From the NCBI RefSeq assembly GCF_001667505.1, contig NZ_LZHZ01000075.1, positions 1 through 43,027 on the forward strand: a DNA stretch of 43,027 nt, read 5' to 3'. Within the stretch, counting starts at the first letter, position 1; each line of letters opens with the position of its first letter. Both the position numbers and the translations under genes were made by a program. This DNA comes from Mycobacterium sp. ACS1612. GTDB taxonomy: Bacteria; Actinomycetota; Actinomycetes; Mycobacteriales; Mycobacteriaceae. Under the pieces are notes generated by a model. It was not told the origin of the DNA, searched no databases, and was given only the letters and a program-made list of their open reading frames with translations. Below, in pieces: positions 9,232 to 16,634 of the stretch.

Positions 9232-9250
9232 TACCGGCGGCTATACAATA
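9232..9250. promoter_or_regulatory. Weak candidate copy of the 19-bp palindrome, site 2
   Basis: TACCGGCGGCTATACAATA matches the consensus at only 10 of 16 fixed positions, but it keeps the outer TAC and TA and the N3 spacing. It lies 50 bp upstream of the thiolase ATG in an 83-bp intergenic gap. The gap also holds TACAA (9244) and TTGTA (9261) in inverted order. On sequence alone this is suggestive, not established. Confidence 0.3.
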
Positions 9251-9299
9251 TCTGCTACTTTTGTAACGTCGATAACGCCCGAACCCCGAGGTTGAGAAC

Positions 9300-10475
9300 A
9301 TGTCCAAGCCTGTCATCGTCGGTGCCGTCAGGACGGCGATCGGCCGTTCGTTCAAGGGGACGCTGGTCAACACCCCGCCGGAGGCACTGATCACCACTGT
9401 GCTTCCCGAGGTGGTTCGCCGGTCGGGCGTCGACCCGAAAGACTTCGACGACATCATCTTCGCCGAATCTCATTACGGCGGCGGCGATCTCGCCCGCTAC
9501 GCGGCCGACGCCACCGGCATGCAGGACGTCCCGGGCCAGTCGGTGAACCGGCACTGCGCGGGCAGCCTGACCGCGATCGGCAATGCCGCGGCGCAGATCG
9601 GGTCCGGGATGGAGCGCGCCCTGATCGCAGGCGGGGTGCAGTCGCTGTCGATGACGCCGCTGGTGAACTGGCGGATCCCCGGCCCCGAACTTAAGTTCGA
9701 GGAGCGCTGGATGCCGCCCACTCACGTCGAGACGCCCGATGCGCCATGCAAGGACATGTCGATCACTGTCGGGTGGAACACCGCACAAGCCGTCGGCATC
9801 ACCCGCGAAGAGATGGACGCCTGGGCGGCCCGCTCCCATCAACGCGCCATCGCGGCGATCGATGCCGGCAAGTTCGTCGACGAGATCATTCCGCTGAAGG
9901 TGCAGCAGTTCGACGGATCGGTGGTGGAGTTCAGTGTCGACGAGCATCCGCGCCGCGACACTACCGTGGAGAAGTTGGCGGGCCTCAAGCCGCTGCACCC
10001 GGAGATCGGAGGGTTCTCGATCACCGCGGGCAACAGCAGCGGAACCAACGACGCGGCGGCCGCCGTCGCCCTGGTGGACAACGACTACGCCGACGCCAAC
10101 AAGCTGACCAAGATGGCGACCGTAAAGGCATGGGCCGCAGCGGGTGTGCCGCCTCGCGACTGCGGACTGGGCGCGGTGAAGGTGATCGGCAAGGTGCTGG
10201 ACCGTGCCGGACTGAAGCCGTCCGACGTGGCGCTGTGGGAGATCAACGAGGCGTTCGCATCCGTGCCGATCGCCGCCTGCCGCGAGTACGGCATCGACGA
10301 GGAACTGGTCAACTTCTCCGGAAGTGGTTGCAGCCTCGGCCATCCCATCGCCGCTTCGGGCGCGCGGATGGTCACCACGCTGGTCTACGAGTTGCAGCGA
10401 CGCGGTGGCGGCGTCGGGGTCGCGGCGATGTGCGCAGGCGGCGGCCAGGGCGGCGCGGTCGTCGTCGAAGTCTAG
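9300..10475 (+). CDS. Thiolase (acetyl-CoA acetyltransferase family)
   Basis: A 391-residue thiolase with all classical catalytic elements: nucleophile Cys86 in NRHCAGSL, the NEAF motif at 316-319, His348 in GHP and Cys378 in CAGGGQG. It should catalyse CoA-dependent cleavage of a 3-oxoacyl-CoA, the closing step of a beta-oxidation round. The start at ATG 9300 follows an 83-bp gap with a weak palindrome copy. In contrast to the unusual active sites of many neighbours, this enzyme looks fully canonical, so at least one ordinary thiolytic step is expected in the pathway. Confidence 0.93.
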   Translation: MSKPVIVGAVRTAIGRSFKGTLVNTPPEALITTVLPEVVRRSGVDPKDFDDIIFAESHYGGGDLARYAADATGMQDVPGQSVNRHCAGSLTAIGNAAAQIGSGMERALIAGGVQSLSMTPLVNWRIPGPELKFEERWMPPTHVETPDAPCKDMSITVGWNTAQAVGITREEMDAWAARSHQRAIAAIDAGKFVDEIIPLKVQQFDGSVVEFSVDEHPRRDTTVEKLAGLKPLHPEIGGFSITAGNSSGTNDAAAAVALVDNDYADANKLTKMATVKAWAAAGVPPRDCGLGAVKVIGKVLDRAGLKPSDVALWEINEAFASVPIAACREYGIDEELVNFSGSGCSLGHPIAASGARMVTTLVYELQRRGGGVGVAAMCAGGGQGGAVVVEV

Positions 10476-10561
10476 TTAGGAACTCGCTGGCAAGAAACTG
10501 TATCGAAGCGCGACGGCGCGACGTTGTCTCCGTGGGGCCATTCGAAACACGGAGGTAATAA

Positions 10562-11767
10562 ATGCGTAGTCGCACCGCACGCGATGCGATTGCTCTTGGC
10601 AGTGCTGCGCTTGTTGCGCTGATGACGTCTGCTTGCAGTCAGGGTGCAGCGCAACAGGCACCGCCCAATTTAAAAATCGTCGGCGTGACTCAGATCGATG
10701 CGAACGGTGCGTCGGTCACGGCGAGTAGCGGCGATGCGCCCGCGGATCCCGCCGGGGACGGCAAGGCAGTGTGCCAGCCGGTCACGATCGCGACGGCAGG
10801 CGCCTTCACCGGGGCCGACGCCGCGTTGGGCGCCAACATGAAGGACGGGGTGCAACTGGCCGTCGACCGTCACAACGCGGCCAATCCGGGCTGCCAGGTG
10901 CAGCTGAAGGTGTTCGACACCGAGGACGATCCGCAGAAGGCAACCGAAGTCGCGCCGCAGATCATCGACGACCCATCGATCGTCGGGCTGGTCGGTCCGC
11001 AGTTCTCGGGCGAGACGAAAGCGACCGGGAGCATCTTCGCTCAGGCGGGTCTGGTGGCCGTCACGCCGGCGGCCACCAATGTCACGCTGTCACAGAACGG
11101 TTGGAAGACCTTCTTCAGGGGCCTGGCAAACGACGGCGTGCAGGGGCCGTCGATCGCGAACTATCTCAAGAACACGGTCGGTGCGAAGAAGGTGTGTGTG
11201 ATCGACGACAGCACCGATTACGGACTCGGGATCGCGCAGGCGGTCACTCAGACGCTCGGGCCGATCGCAGCCTCGGACTGCAAAATCGAGGTGAAGAAGG
11301 GCGACAAGGACTTCTCGGCGGCGGTCACCCAGCTCAAGTCGGCTGCGCCCGACGCGGTCTTCTACGGCGGGTACTACACCGAAATGGCTCAACTGGTCCA
11401 GCAGGCGCGCGATGGAGGCGTGAAGGCGACGTTCGCCGGGGGCGACGGCAGCAAGGATCAGCAGTTGGTGAAGCTGGCCGGAGAATCGTCCAAAGACGTC
11501 ATACTGTCGTGCCCTTGCGCGCCTGCGAGTGGTCCGTTTGCCGATGACTACACGCGCGAGTTCAGTCAGGAGCCCGGTACCTACAGCACCGAGGCCTACG
11601 ACCTCGGCACGATTCTCGTGAAAGGCATTGATTCAGGCGCGATTACCCGCCAGGCCCTGCTGAACTATGTGCGCGACTACAACGGCCAGGGCGTCGCGCG
11701 CAGGTACCAGTGGACGCCGACTGGTGAGCTGACGACGAGCCTCGTTTGGATCTACAAGGTGCAGTAG
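10562..11767 (+). CDS. ABC-type branched-chain amino acid-like substrate-binding lipoprotein
   Basis: A 401-residue exported protein of the Leu/Ile/Val-binding (periplasmic binding protein type I, Peripla_BP_6) family. The N-terminal signal has Arg at 2 and 4, a hydrophobic stretch and a lipobox-like MTSAC with Cys25, so it is probably anchored outside the membrane. The body has the family pattern (VTIATAGAFTG; IVGLVGPQFSGE; VTPAATNVTLS; VCVIDDSTDYGLG). No permease or ATPase genes lie nearby, so it must use components elsewhere or act as a sensor. The start at ATG 10562 follows a GGAGG ribosome-binding site. Such proteins in catabolic clusters often bind the aromatic or acidic substrate; here that is inference. 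Confidence 0.88.
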   Translation: MRSRTARDAIALGSAALVALMTSACSQGAAQQAPPNLKIVGVTQIDANGASVTASSGDAPADPAGDGKAVCQPVTIATAGAFTGADAALGANMKDGVQLAVDRHNAANPGCQVQLKVFDTEDDPQKATEVAPQIIDDPSIVGLVGPQFSGETKATGSIFAQAGLVAVTPAATNVTLSQNGWKTFFRGLANDGVQGPSIANYLKNTVGAKKVCVIDDSTDYGLGIAQAVTQTLGPIAASDCKIEVKKGDKDFSAAVTQLKSAAPDAVFYGGYYTEMAQLVQQARDGGVKATFAGGDGSKDQQLVKLAGESSKDVILSCPCAPASGPFADDYTREFSQEPGTYSTEAYDLGTILVKGIDSGAITRQALLNYVRDYNGQGVARRYQWTPTGELTTSLVWIYKVQ

Positions 11768-11772
11768 TGGCG

Positions 11773-12531
11773 CTAGGAGCGGGAAGAAGCCTTGGCTCGC
11801 GTGCGCGCGGCCTTGGCGGGCTTCTTCCCGCCCTCGTCGATGAGCCGGCTGGCGTGGTCGAGGATGCATTCGAGACCGAACTCGAAGTTCTTGTCGTCGG
11901 CCGCGCCGATGTGGTGGCCCTTCGCGGTCACCCGAGCCAGCAGTGGCGCGCTGTCGGGGTCGATGGTCATCGTGTCCTCGAGATCGCGCGGCCCTTCCGC
12001 GTCGGCCGCGCGGTTCTTGTCCCGGAGTCGCTGCAGCACCACTGATCCGCGTACGTGCACGGACACCGCCGAATACGTGTCGAACGCATCCTCGGCCGAC
12101 AGGCCTGCCTCCACCAGGCTGGCGATCGCCTTCTCGACCTCTTGCACACCGAGTTTCGCGGCGCGCGGCGAAAGCGCCGACCGGATGAGGATCAGGTCAC
12201 ACAGAATCGGGTTGCCCTGGAACGTCTTTCGCATGGTGCGCGCATGATTGCGCAGCGTCTCGCGCCAGTCTTTGGCCTCGACGTAGGGGGTGGCGAAAAC
12301 GTACTGCCGTAGCGCGCGGTCGGTCATCGCGTTGAGCAGATCGTCCTTCTTGCGGAAGTACCAGTAGATGCTCGTGACGCCGACGCCCAGGTGCTTGCCG
12401 AGAAGCGGCATGCTCAAGTTGTCGATGCCGACCTTTTCGGCGAGGTCGAAGGCGCCCTTGATGATGTCGTCGGGATTGATGGACCCGCGCTCGCGTCGCT
12501 GACGCTTCTCAGCGGTTGCTTGCTTGGCCAC
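11773..12531 (-). CDS. TetR-family transcriptional regulator
   Basis: A 252-residue TetR-type regulator. The helix-turn-helix is at about 39-66 (LSMPLLGKHLGVGVTSIYWYF, then RKKDDLL). A basic N-terminal tail precedes it, the ligand domain is all-helical, and the C-terminus is Lys/Ala/Arg-rich. It starts with GTG 12531 preceded by GGAGG. It is divergent from the SDR gene, and their shared 189-bp region carries palindrome site 3, which makes it the best candidate for the repressor acting at all the palindromes (inference). Its 3' end converges on the lipoprotein gene with a 5-bp gap and encodes a long perfect inverted repeat. Confidence 0.92.
   Translation of the reverse strand: MAKQATAEKRQRRERGSINPDDIIKGAFDLAEKVGIDNLSMPLLGKHLGVGVTSIYWYFRKKDDLLNAMTDRALRQYVFATPYVEAKDWRETLRNHARTMRKTFQGNPILCDLILIRSALSPRAAKLGVQEVEKAIASLVEAGLSAEDAFDTYSAVSVHVRGSVVLQRLRDKNRAADAEGPRDLEDTMTIDPDSAPLLARVTAKGHHIGAADDKNFEFGLECILDHASRLIDEGGKKPAKAARTRAKASSRS
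11779..11831. terminator. Inverted repeat inside the TetR 3' end, possible terminator
   Basis: GCGGGAAGAAGCC (11779-11791) and GGCTTCTTCCCGC (11819-11831) are perfect 13-bp arms around a 27-base GC-rich loop. The element begins 12 bp past the stop of the lipoprotein gene and lies within the last codons of the convergent TetR gene. It could end plus-strand transcription; there is no T-tract, as is common in mycobacteria. Confidence 0.5.
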
Positions 12532-12669
12532 GAGGGCACCTCCATCAAGTGCTTGGTCACTGAAATCTACCGGCAGCCACGTTCTGAACTGCGTCTTTGC
12601 CTGCGTGTCGCCGCTCGGCCGTTATCGACAACCTTACCGGTCGATGGCACCTTCACATTCTCACTCTTC

Positions 12670-12688
12670 TACTGTAAGACCTATAGTA
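12670..12688. promoter_or_regulatory. 19-bp palindromic operator, site 3 (TetR/SDR divergent promoter)
   Basis: TACTGTAAGACCTATAGTA matches the consensus at 14 of 16 fixed positions, with a perfect left half. It lies 33 bp upstream of the SDR ATG and 139 bp upstream of the TetR GTG. Its placement beside a TetR gene is the typical arrangement for an autoregulated repressor that also controls its neighbour. Confidence 0.75.
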
Positions 12689-12720
12689 AGCATTTCTAGC
12701 GAATCGGTTCAGAGGTAGGA

Positions 12721-13518
12721 ATGGACCTGGGGCTCAAGGACGCCGCCGCGGTCGTCGTCGGAGGTGGCCGCGGAATGGGGTTTGCCGCCGCGCGCTGCCT
12801 TGCCGAAGACGGCGCGCGGGTTGCCATCGTCGGCCGGACCAAAGAGGTGCTGGACCGGGCCGCAACGGAATTGACCGCCTGTGGAAGTCCCGATGCCCTT
12901 GCTTTGGTGGCTGACACCGGCGACGCCGGCCAGGTCCAGCGGGTGTTCGACGAGGTGACTGCGCGCTGGGGCGGAGAACTCAATGCGCTGATCAACGCGG
13001 TCGGGCCAGGCGCCGTCGGCACCTTTGACGACCTCACTGACGAACAGTGGCGGCAGGCGTTCGACGACGGCGTGATGGGCATGGTGCGCTGCGTGCGTTC
13101 GGCTTTGCCGCTGCTGCGCAAGGCGAAATGGGCTCGTATCGTCAACTTCTCCGCGCATTCGACGCAACGGCAGACTGTCATCCTGCCCGCCTATACGGCC
13201 GCAAAGGCTGCTGTCACAAGCATTTCCAAGAATCTCTCGCTTTCGCTGGCCAAAGACGAGATCATGGTCAACGTCGTATTGCCGGGCAGCATCGCGTCCG
13301 AGGCGTTGCGCGGATGGGCGGCGTCGGTCGGCGTCGACGGTGATGATCCGTACGCGTTGATGGCCGCGATCGACAAGCACTTCGGACATCCCGCGCACCT
13401 GCCCCGGGCCGGACAGCCTGAGGAGATCGGGCCCGTCGTCGCGTTCCTCGCATCCAAACGCAACTCGTACATGACCGGCGCCAACATCAATGTCGACGGC
13501 GGTAGCGACTTCACCTGA
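12721..13518 (+). CDS. Short-chain dehydrogenase/reductase
   Basis: A 265-residue classical-type SDR that probably oxidises a hydroxyl or reduces a ketone on a CoA-bound intermediate with NAD(P). The nucleotide-binding motif is GGGRGMG at about 14-20. NAVG replaces the usual NNAG. The catalytic residues are a Ser in the FSAHST segment and YTAAK (Tyr-x-x-x-Lys). The C-terminus has the usual MTGANINVDGG. ATG 12721 follows AGAGGTAGGA. It is followed after 10 bp by the DapA-family gene, so the two form a unit controlled by palindrome site 3. Confidence 0.9.
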   Translation: MDLGLKDAAAVVVGGGRGMGFAAARCLAEDGARVAIVGRTKEVLDRAATELTACGSPDALALVADTGDAGQVQRVFDEVTARWGGELNALINAVGPGAVGTFDDLTDEQWRQAFDDGVMGMVRCVRSALPLLRKAKWARIVNFSAHSTQRQTVILPAYTAAKAAVTSISKNLSLSLAKDEIMVNVVLPGSIASEALRGWAASVGVDGDDPYALMAAIDKHFGHPAHLPRAGQPEEIGPVVAFLASKRNSYMTGANINVDGGSDFT

Positions 13519-13528
13519 GGAGTGAGAT

Positions 13529-14533
13529 ATGGCGACTGCCAAGGAAGCTCGCGACTGGGCGCATGCGACACTGCGCGGAATCGGCAACAGCCTCTACACG
13601 CCGTTCTGCGGTGTGGACGGCGACGACATCGACTGGAACGCGTACCGAACCCTCGTGCGCTACTGCGTCGGCGAGCTTCACCACCCGATGCTGTGGTGCA
13701 CCAGCGGCATTGCCGAGTTCTGGTCGCTCACATTGGACGAACGAAAGCGTCTGCTGGAGGTCGCAATCGAGGAGGGCCGGGCCGCCGATCCCGACGTCGT
13801 CGTGCAGGCCTGCACCGCCGCGATGTCGGCCAAGGACTGTTTGGAGTTGACCCTACATGCGCAGGATGCGGGTGCCGACATCGTCTACATCCAGACGCCG
13901 ATGATGGAGGCCCACGGCGGCGAGGGCGTGCTGAAATTCTTCCGCTACGTTGCCGACCGCACCGATATCGCTCTGGGCACGTTCAACTCTCCGTCATCGG
14001 GATATGTGCTGACCCCGGCCGAAGGCGCGCGAATCTACGACGAAATTCCCGCCGTCTGCGCCACCAAGGAGGGCGCGTTCCGGCCCGCCGGTAGCCGGCT
14101 GCTGCACGAACTCGCGCCCAACCTGGTGATCTGGGAGTGCGATACGACGGTGTATCGCGCCGGCTGGCTGCGCGCCGGAATCGTCGGCCCGGCGCAGCTG
14201 GGCACGGCAGGCTATCTGTACGAAACGCCCCGTCAGCCAATTCTTTCCGAGTACTGGCAGTTGGTATGGAACGACAAATTGGTAGAGGCGATGGACTACG
14301 GCCAGAAGTCCGGGCTCGATCAGTTCGGTGTCGACATGCGGTCCTGGTTCACCTGCTATCCGGGCCGACCCGACTACTTCACGCACTGGGGCGGCGCATT
14401 CAAATACGCCGCGTCGCTGCTGGGGCTGCCGATTGGTGACTACGCGCATTCCAGACCGCCGCAAGCGGAAGTGCCCGACGATGGAAAGGCGCAGATCCGA
14501 ACCGCGTATCAGCGCTACGGTCTGATCGCCTGA
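13529..14533 (+). CDS. DapA-family (class I aldolase-fold) lyase or hydratase-aldolase
   Basis: A 334-residue member of the dihydrodipicolinate synthase/N-acetylneuraminate lyase superfamily. Schiff-base Lys180 is present in CATKEGAF. The family segments GIGNSLYTPF, CTSGIAEF and ADIVYIQTP are recognisable. The conserved Tyr that follows the proline in most members (PYY) is missing: residues 124-126 read PMM. This protein sits in a degradation cluster, not beside lysine biosynthesis genes. A retro-aldol or hydratase-aldolase reaction, as in the naphthalene and phenanthrene pathway members of this fold, is more plausible than dihydrodipicolinate synthesis. It is about 40 residues longer than typical DapA. 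GAGGAG precedes ATG 13529. Confidence 0.8.
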   Translation: MATAKEARDWAHATLRGIGNSLYTPFCGVDGDDIDWNAYRTLVRYCVGELHHPMLWCTSGIAEFWSLTLDERKRLLEVAIEEGRAADPDVVVQACTAAMSAKDCLELTLHAQDAGADIVYIQTPMMEAHGGEGVLKFFRYVADRTDIALGTFNSPSSGYVLTPAEGARIYDEIPAVCATKEGAFRPAGSRLLHELAPNLVIWECDTTVYRAGWLRAGIVGPAQLGTAGYLYETPRQPILSEYWQLVWNDKLVEAMDYGQKSGLDQFGVDMRSWFTCYPGRPDYFTHWGGAFKYAASLLGLPIGDYAHSRPPQAEVPDDGKAQIRTAYQRYGLIA

Positions 14534-14550
14534 CCGGTCGCTGAAAGGGT

Positions 14551-14569
14551 TACCGATAGATGTACAGTA
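14551..14569. promoter_or_regulatory. 19-bp palindromic operator, site 4
   Basis: TACCGATAGATGTACAGTA matches the consensus at 12 of 16 fixed positions, with a right half of 7/8. It is 44 bp upstream of the GTG of the six-gene crotonase-amidohydrolase-FadD-amidohydrolase-FadE-FadE operon, in the only sizeable gap between 12.7 and 21.3 kb. Confidence 0.65.
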
Positions 14570-14612
14570 TGGGGATACGGCCAGCTCAGCCGTTTCGGAG
14601 GAGGTTCGCCGG

Positions 14613-15428
14613 GTGAGCCTGCCCGACCCGGTCTTGTACGAGCTTCGCGACGCAGGTGTCGCGGTGCTCACGCTCAATCGGCCCGAGCGGATGAACGGCT
14701 GGGGCGGTGGCCTCGCTGCGACGTTCTACGAGCGTCTCGACGATGCCGATGCCGACCCGGCGGTGCGCGCCATCGTGGTAACGGGCAGCGGTCGCGCCTT
14801 CTGTGCGGGCGCGGACATGGGCAGTCTCAACTCGATCGGCAATGCGACGGTTTCCGCCGGCGAGACCGATGTCAGCAAGTTGGTCGGCTCGCGGCACCCG
14901 CACCACCTGATGACCATGCGGAAGCCCGTCGTCGCCGCGATCAACGGTGCCTGTGCGGGGATGGGCATGACGATCGCCTTGGCCTGCGATGTCCGGTTCG
15001 CTGCCGAGGGGGCCAAGTTCACGACGTCGTTCGCGCGGCGCGGGTTGATCGCCGAGTACGGCATCTCGTGGATTCTGCCGCAGATCATCGGCCGGGGCGC
15101 CGCGCTGGACCTGCTGCTGAGCGGACGGGTCTTCCTCGCCGACGAAGCGGCCCAACTCGGCGTCGTCAACGCAGTGGTGCCGCCGGATGAGCTGCTGGCG
15201 AGCGCGATCGCGTACGCCAAGGACATCGCCGCGAACTGTGCGCCCAGTTCGCTAGCGGTGATCAAGCAACAGGTGTACGCAGACACCATGCGCGATGTCT
15301 TCGAGGCCAGCGACCGCGCCGAGAAGCTGATGCACGAGTCGATGCGTCGGCCTGACTTCATCGAGGGCATCACCAGCTTCTTCGAGAAGCGTCAGCCCAA
15401 CTTCCCGCCGTTGAAGGAGATGACATGA
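14613..15428 (+). CDS. Crotonase-fold protein, enoyl-CoA isomerase-like active site
   Basis: A 271-residue crotonase and the first gene of a six-gene plus-strand operon. GTG 14613 is preceded by GGAGGAGG. The oxyanion segments are AFCAGADMG (62-70) and NGACAGMGM (111-119). The classical Glu positions are Thr120 and Phe140. An acidic residue, Glu148, occurs in LIAEYGISW, where enoyl-CoA isomerases and PaaG-like enzymes carry their catalytic acid. Isomerase or hydrolase chemistry is therefore as likely as hydration. The stop overlaps the next ATG as ATGA. Confidence 0.87.
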   Translation: MSLPDPVLYELRDAGVAVLTLNRPERMNGWGGGLAATFYERLDDADADPAVRAIVVTGSGRAFCAGADMGSLNSIGNATVSAGETDVSKLVGSRHPHHLMTMRKPVVAAINGACAGMGMTIALACDVRFAAEGAKFTTSFARRGLIAEYGISWILPQIIGRGAALDLLLSGRVFLADEAAQLGVVNAVVPPDELLASAIAYAKDIAANCAPSSLAVIKQQVYADTMRDVFEASDRAEKLMHESMRRPDFIEGITSFFEKRQPNFPPLKEMT

Positions 15429-16627
15429 CGCTCGACTACAAGGCGATCGACGTCGACAACCACTACTACGAGACGTTGGATTCCTGTACCCGGCATCTGC
15501 CCAAGGAGTTCAAACGCCGAGGCGTGCAGATGGTTCGGGACGGCAAGCGCACCTGGGCGTTGATGGGCGAGCGGGTCAACCACTTCATCCCGAATCCGAC
15601 CTTCGACCCGATCATCGAACCGGGCTGTCTCGACTTGTTGTTCCGCGGCGAGATCCCCGAAGGCGTCGACCCCGCGTCGTTGATGAAGGTCGACCGGTTG
15701 GCGGATCACCCCGAGTACCAGAACCGCGATGCGCGCGTGAAGATCCTCGACAAGCAGAATCTCGAAACCGTGTTCATGCTGCCGACGTTCGCGTGCGGTG
15801 TCGAGGAAGCGCTCAAGAATGACATCGAGGCAACGATGGCCACGGTGCACGCGTTCAACCTCTGGCTCGACGAGGACTGGGGTTTCGACCGTCCGGACCA
15901 CCGGATCATCTCCGCGCCGATCATCTCGCTCGCCGACCCCGACAAGGCCGTCGAAGAGGTCGAGTTCGTGCTCGCGCGGGGCGCGAGGATGGTGCTGGTG
16001 CGTCCAGCCCCGGTACCCGGCGTGGTCACGCCGCGTTCGTTGGGCGACCCGCTGCACGATCCGGTGTGGGCACGGCTTGCCGAGGCGGGCGTTCCGGTCG
16101 GATTCCATCTGTCCGACAGTGGCTATCTGGCGATCGCGGCGCTGTGGGGCGGCAAGTCGACCTTCGAAGGGTTCGGTAAGAAGGATCCGCTCGACCAGGT
16201 CCTGCTCGACGACCGCGCCATCCACGACACCATGGCCTCGATGGTCGTGCATCAGGTGTTCAGCAGGCACCCGAAACTGAAGGTCGCCAGCATCGAGAAC
16301 GGGTCCTACTTCGTCTACCGGTTGATCAAGCGGCTGAAGAAGGCCGCCAACACCGCGCCGTACCACTTCAAGGAGGACCCGGTCGAGCAGTTGCGTAACA
16401 ACGTCTGGATCGCCCCGTATTACGAGGACGACGTGAAGTTGTTGGCTGACACCATCGGCGTCGACAAGATTCTGTTCGGTTCGGACTGGCCGCACGGTGA
16501 AGGGTTAGCCGATCCGATGTCCTTCACCGCGGACATCCCGCAGTTCCCGGAATTCAGCGCGGACGACACTCGGAAGGTGATGCGCGACAACGCCCTAGAG
16601 CTTCTCGGCGTCAAGGTCTCGGTATAG
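15425..16627 (+). CDS. Amidohydrolase-family protein (metal-dependent hydrolase, ACMSD-like)
   Basis: A 400-residue member of the amidohydrolase 2 family, TIM-barrel metal-dependent hydrolases and decarboxylases. The N-terminal metal motif is DVDNHYYE, with Asn-His-Tyr in place of HxH (His13). Later candidate ligands are His228 in GFHLSDSG, a His near 276 and Asp354 in FGSDWPHGEG. Members of this family decarboxylate or hydrolyse C-C or C-N bonds. In this context, between a crotonase and an acyl-CoA synthetase, cleavage of a cyclic diketone or a decarboxylation is plausible but unproven. ATGA overlap with the crotonase upstream; 7-bp gap to the synthetase downstream. Confidence 0.85.
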   Translation: MTLDYKAIDVDNHYYETLDSCTRHLPKEFKRRGVQMVRDGKRTWALMGERVNHFIPNPTFDPIIEPGCLDLLFRGEIPEGVDPASLMKVDRLADHPEYQNRDARVKILDKQNLETVFMLPTFACGVEEALKNDIEATMATVHAFNLWLDEDWGFDRPDHRIISAPIISLADPDKAVEEVEFVLARGARMVLVRPAPVPGVVTPRSLGDPLHDPVWARLAEAGVPVGFHLSDSGYLAIAALWGGKSTFEGFGKKDPLDQVLLDDRAIHDTMASMVVHQVFSRHPKLKVASIENGSYFVYRLIKRLKKAANTAPYHFKEDPVEQLRNNVWIAPYYEDDVKLLADTIGVDKILFGSDWPHGEGLADPMSFTADIPQFPEFSADDTRKVMRDNALELLGVKVSV

Positions 16628-16634
16628 AGCGCAG

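Noticed and set aside
10495..10513. AACTGTAT near the lipoprotein gene as another operator copy
   Set aside because: Only the left half resembles the consensus; the right half (AGCGCGAC) does not.
13529..14533. Annotation as dihydrodipicolinate synthase (lysine biosynthesis)
   Set aside because: The conserved PYY motif is PMM, the protein is longer than DapA, and its partners are catabolic genes behind the palindrome.
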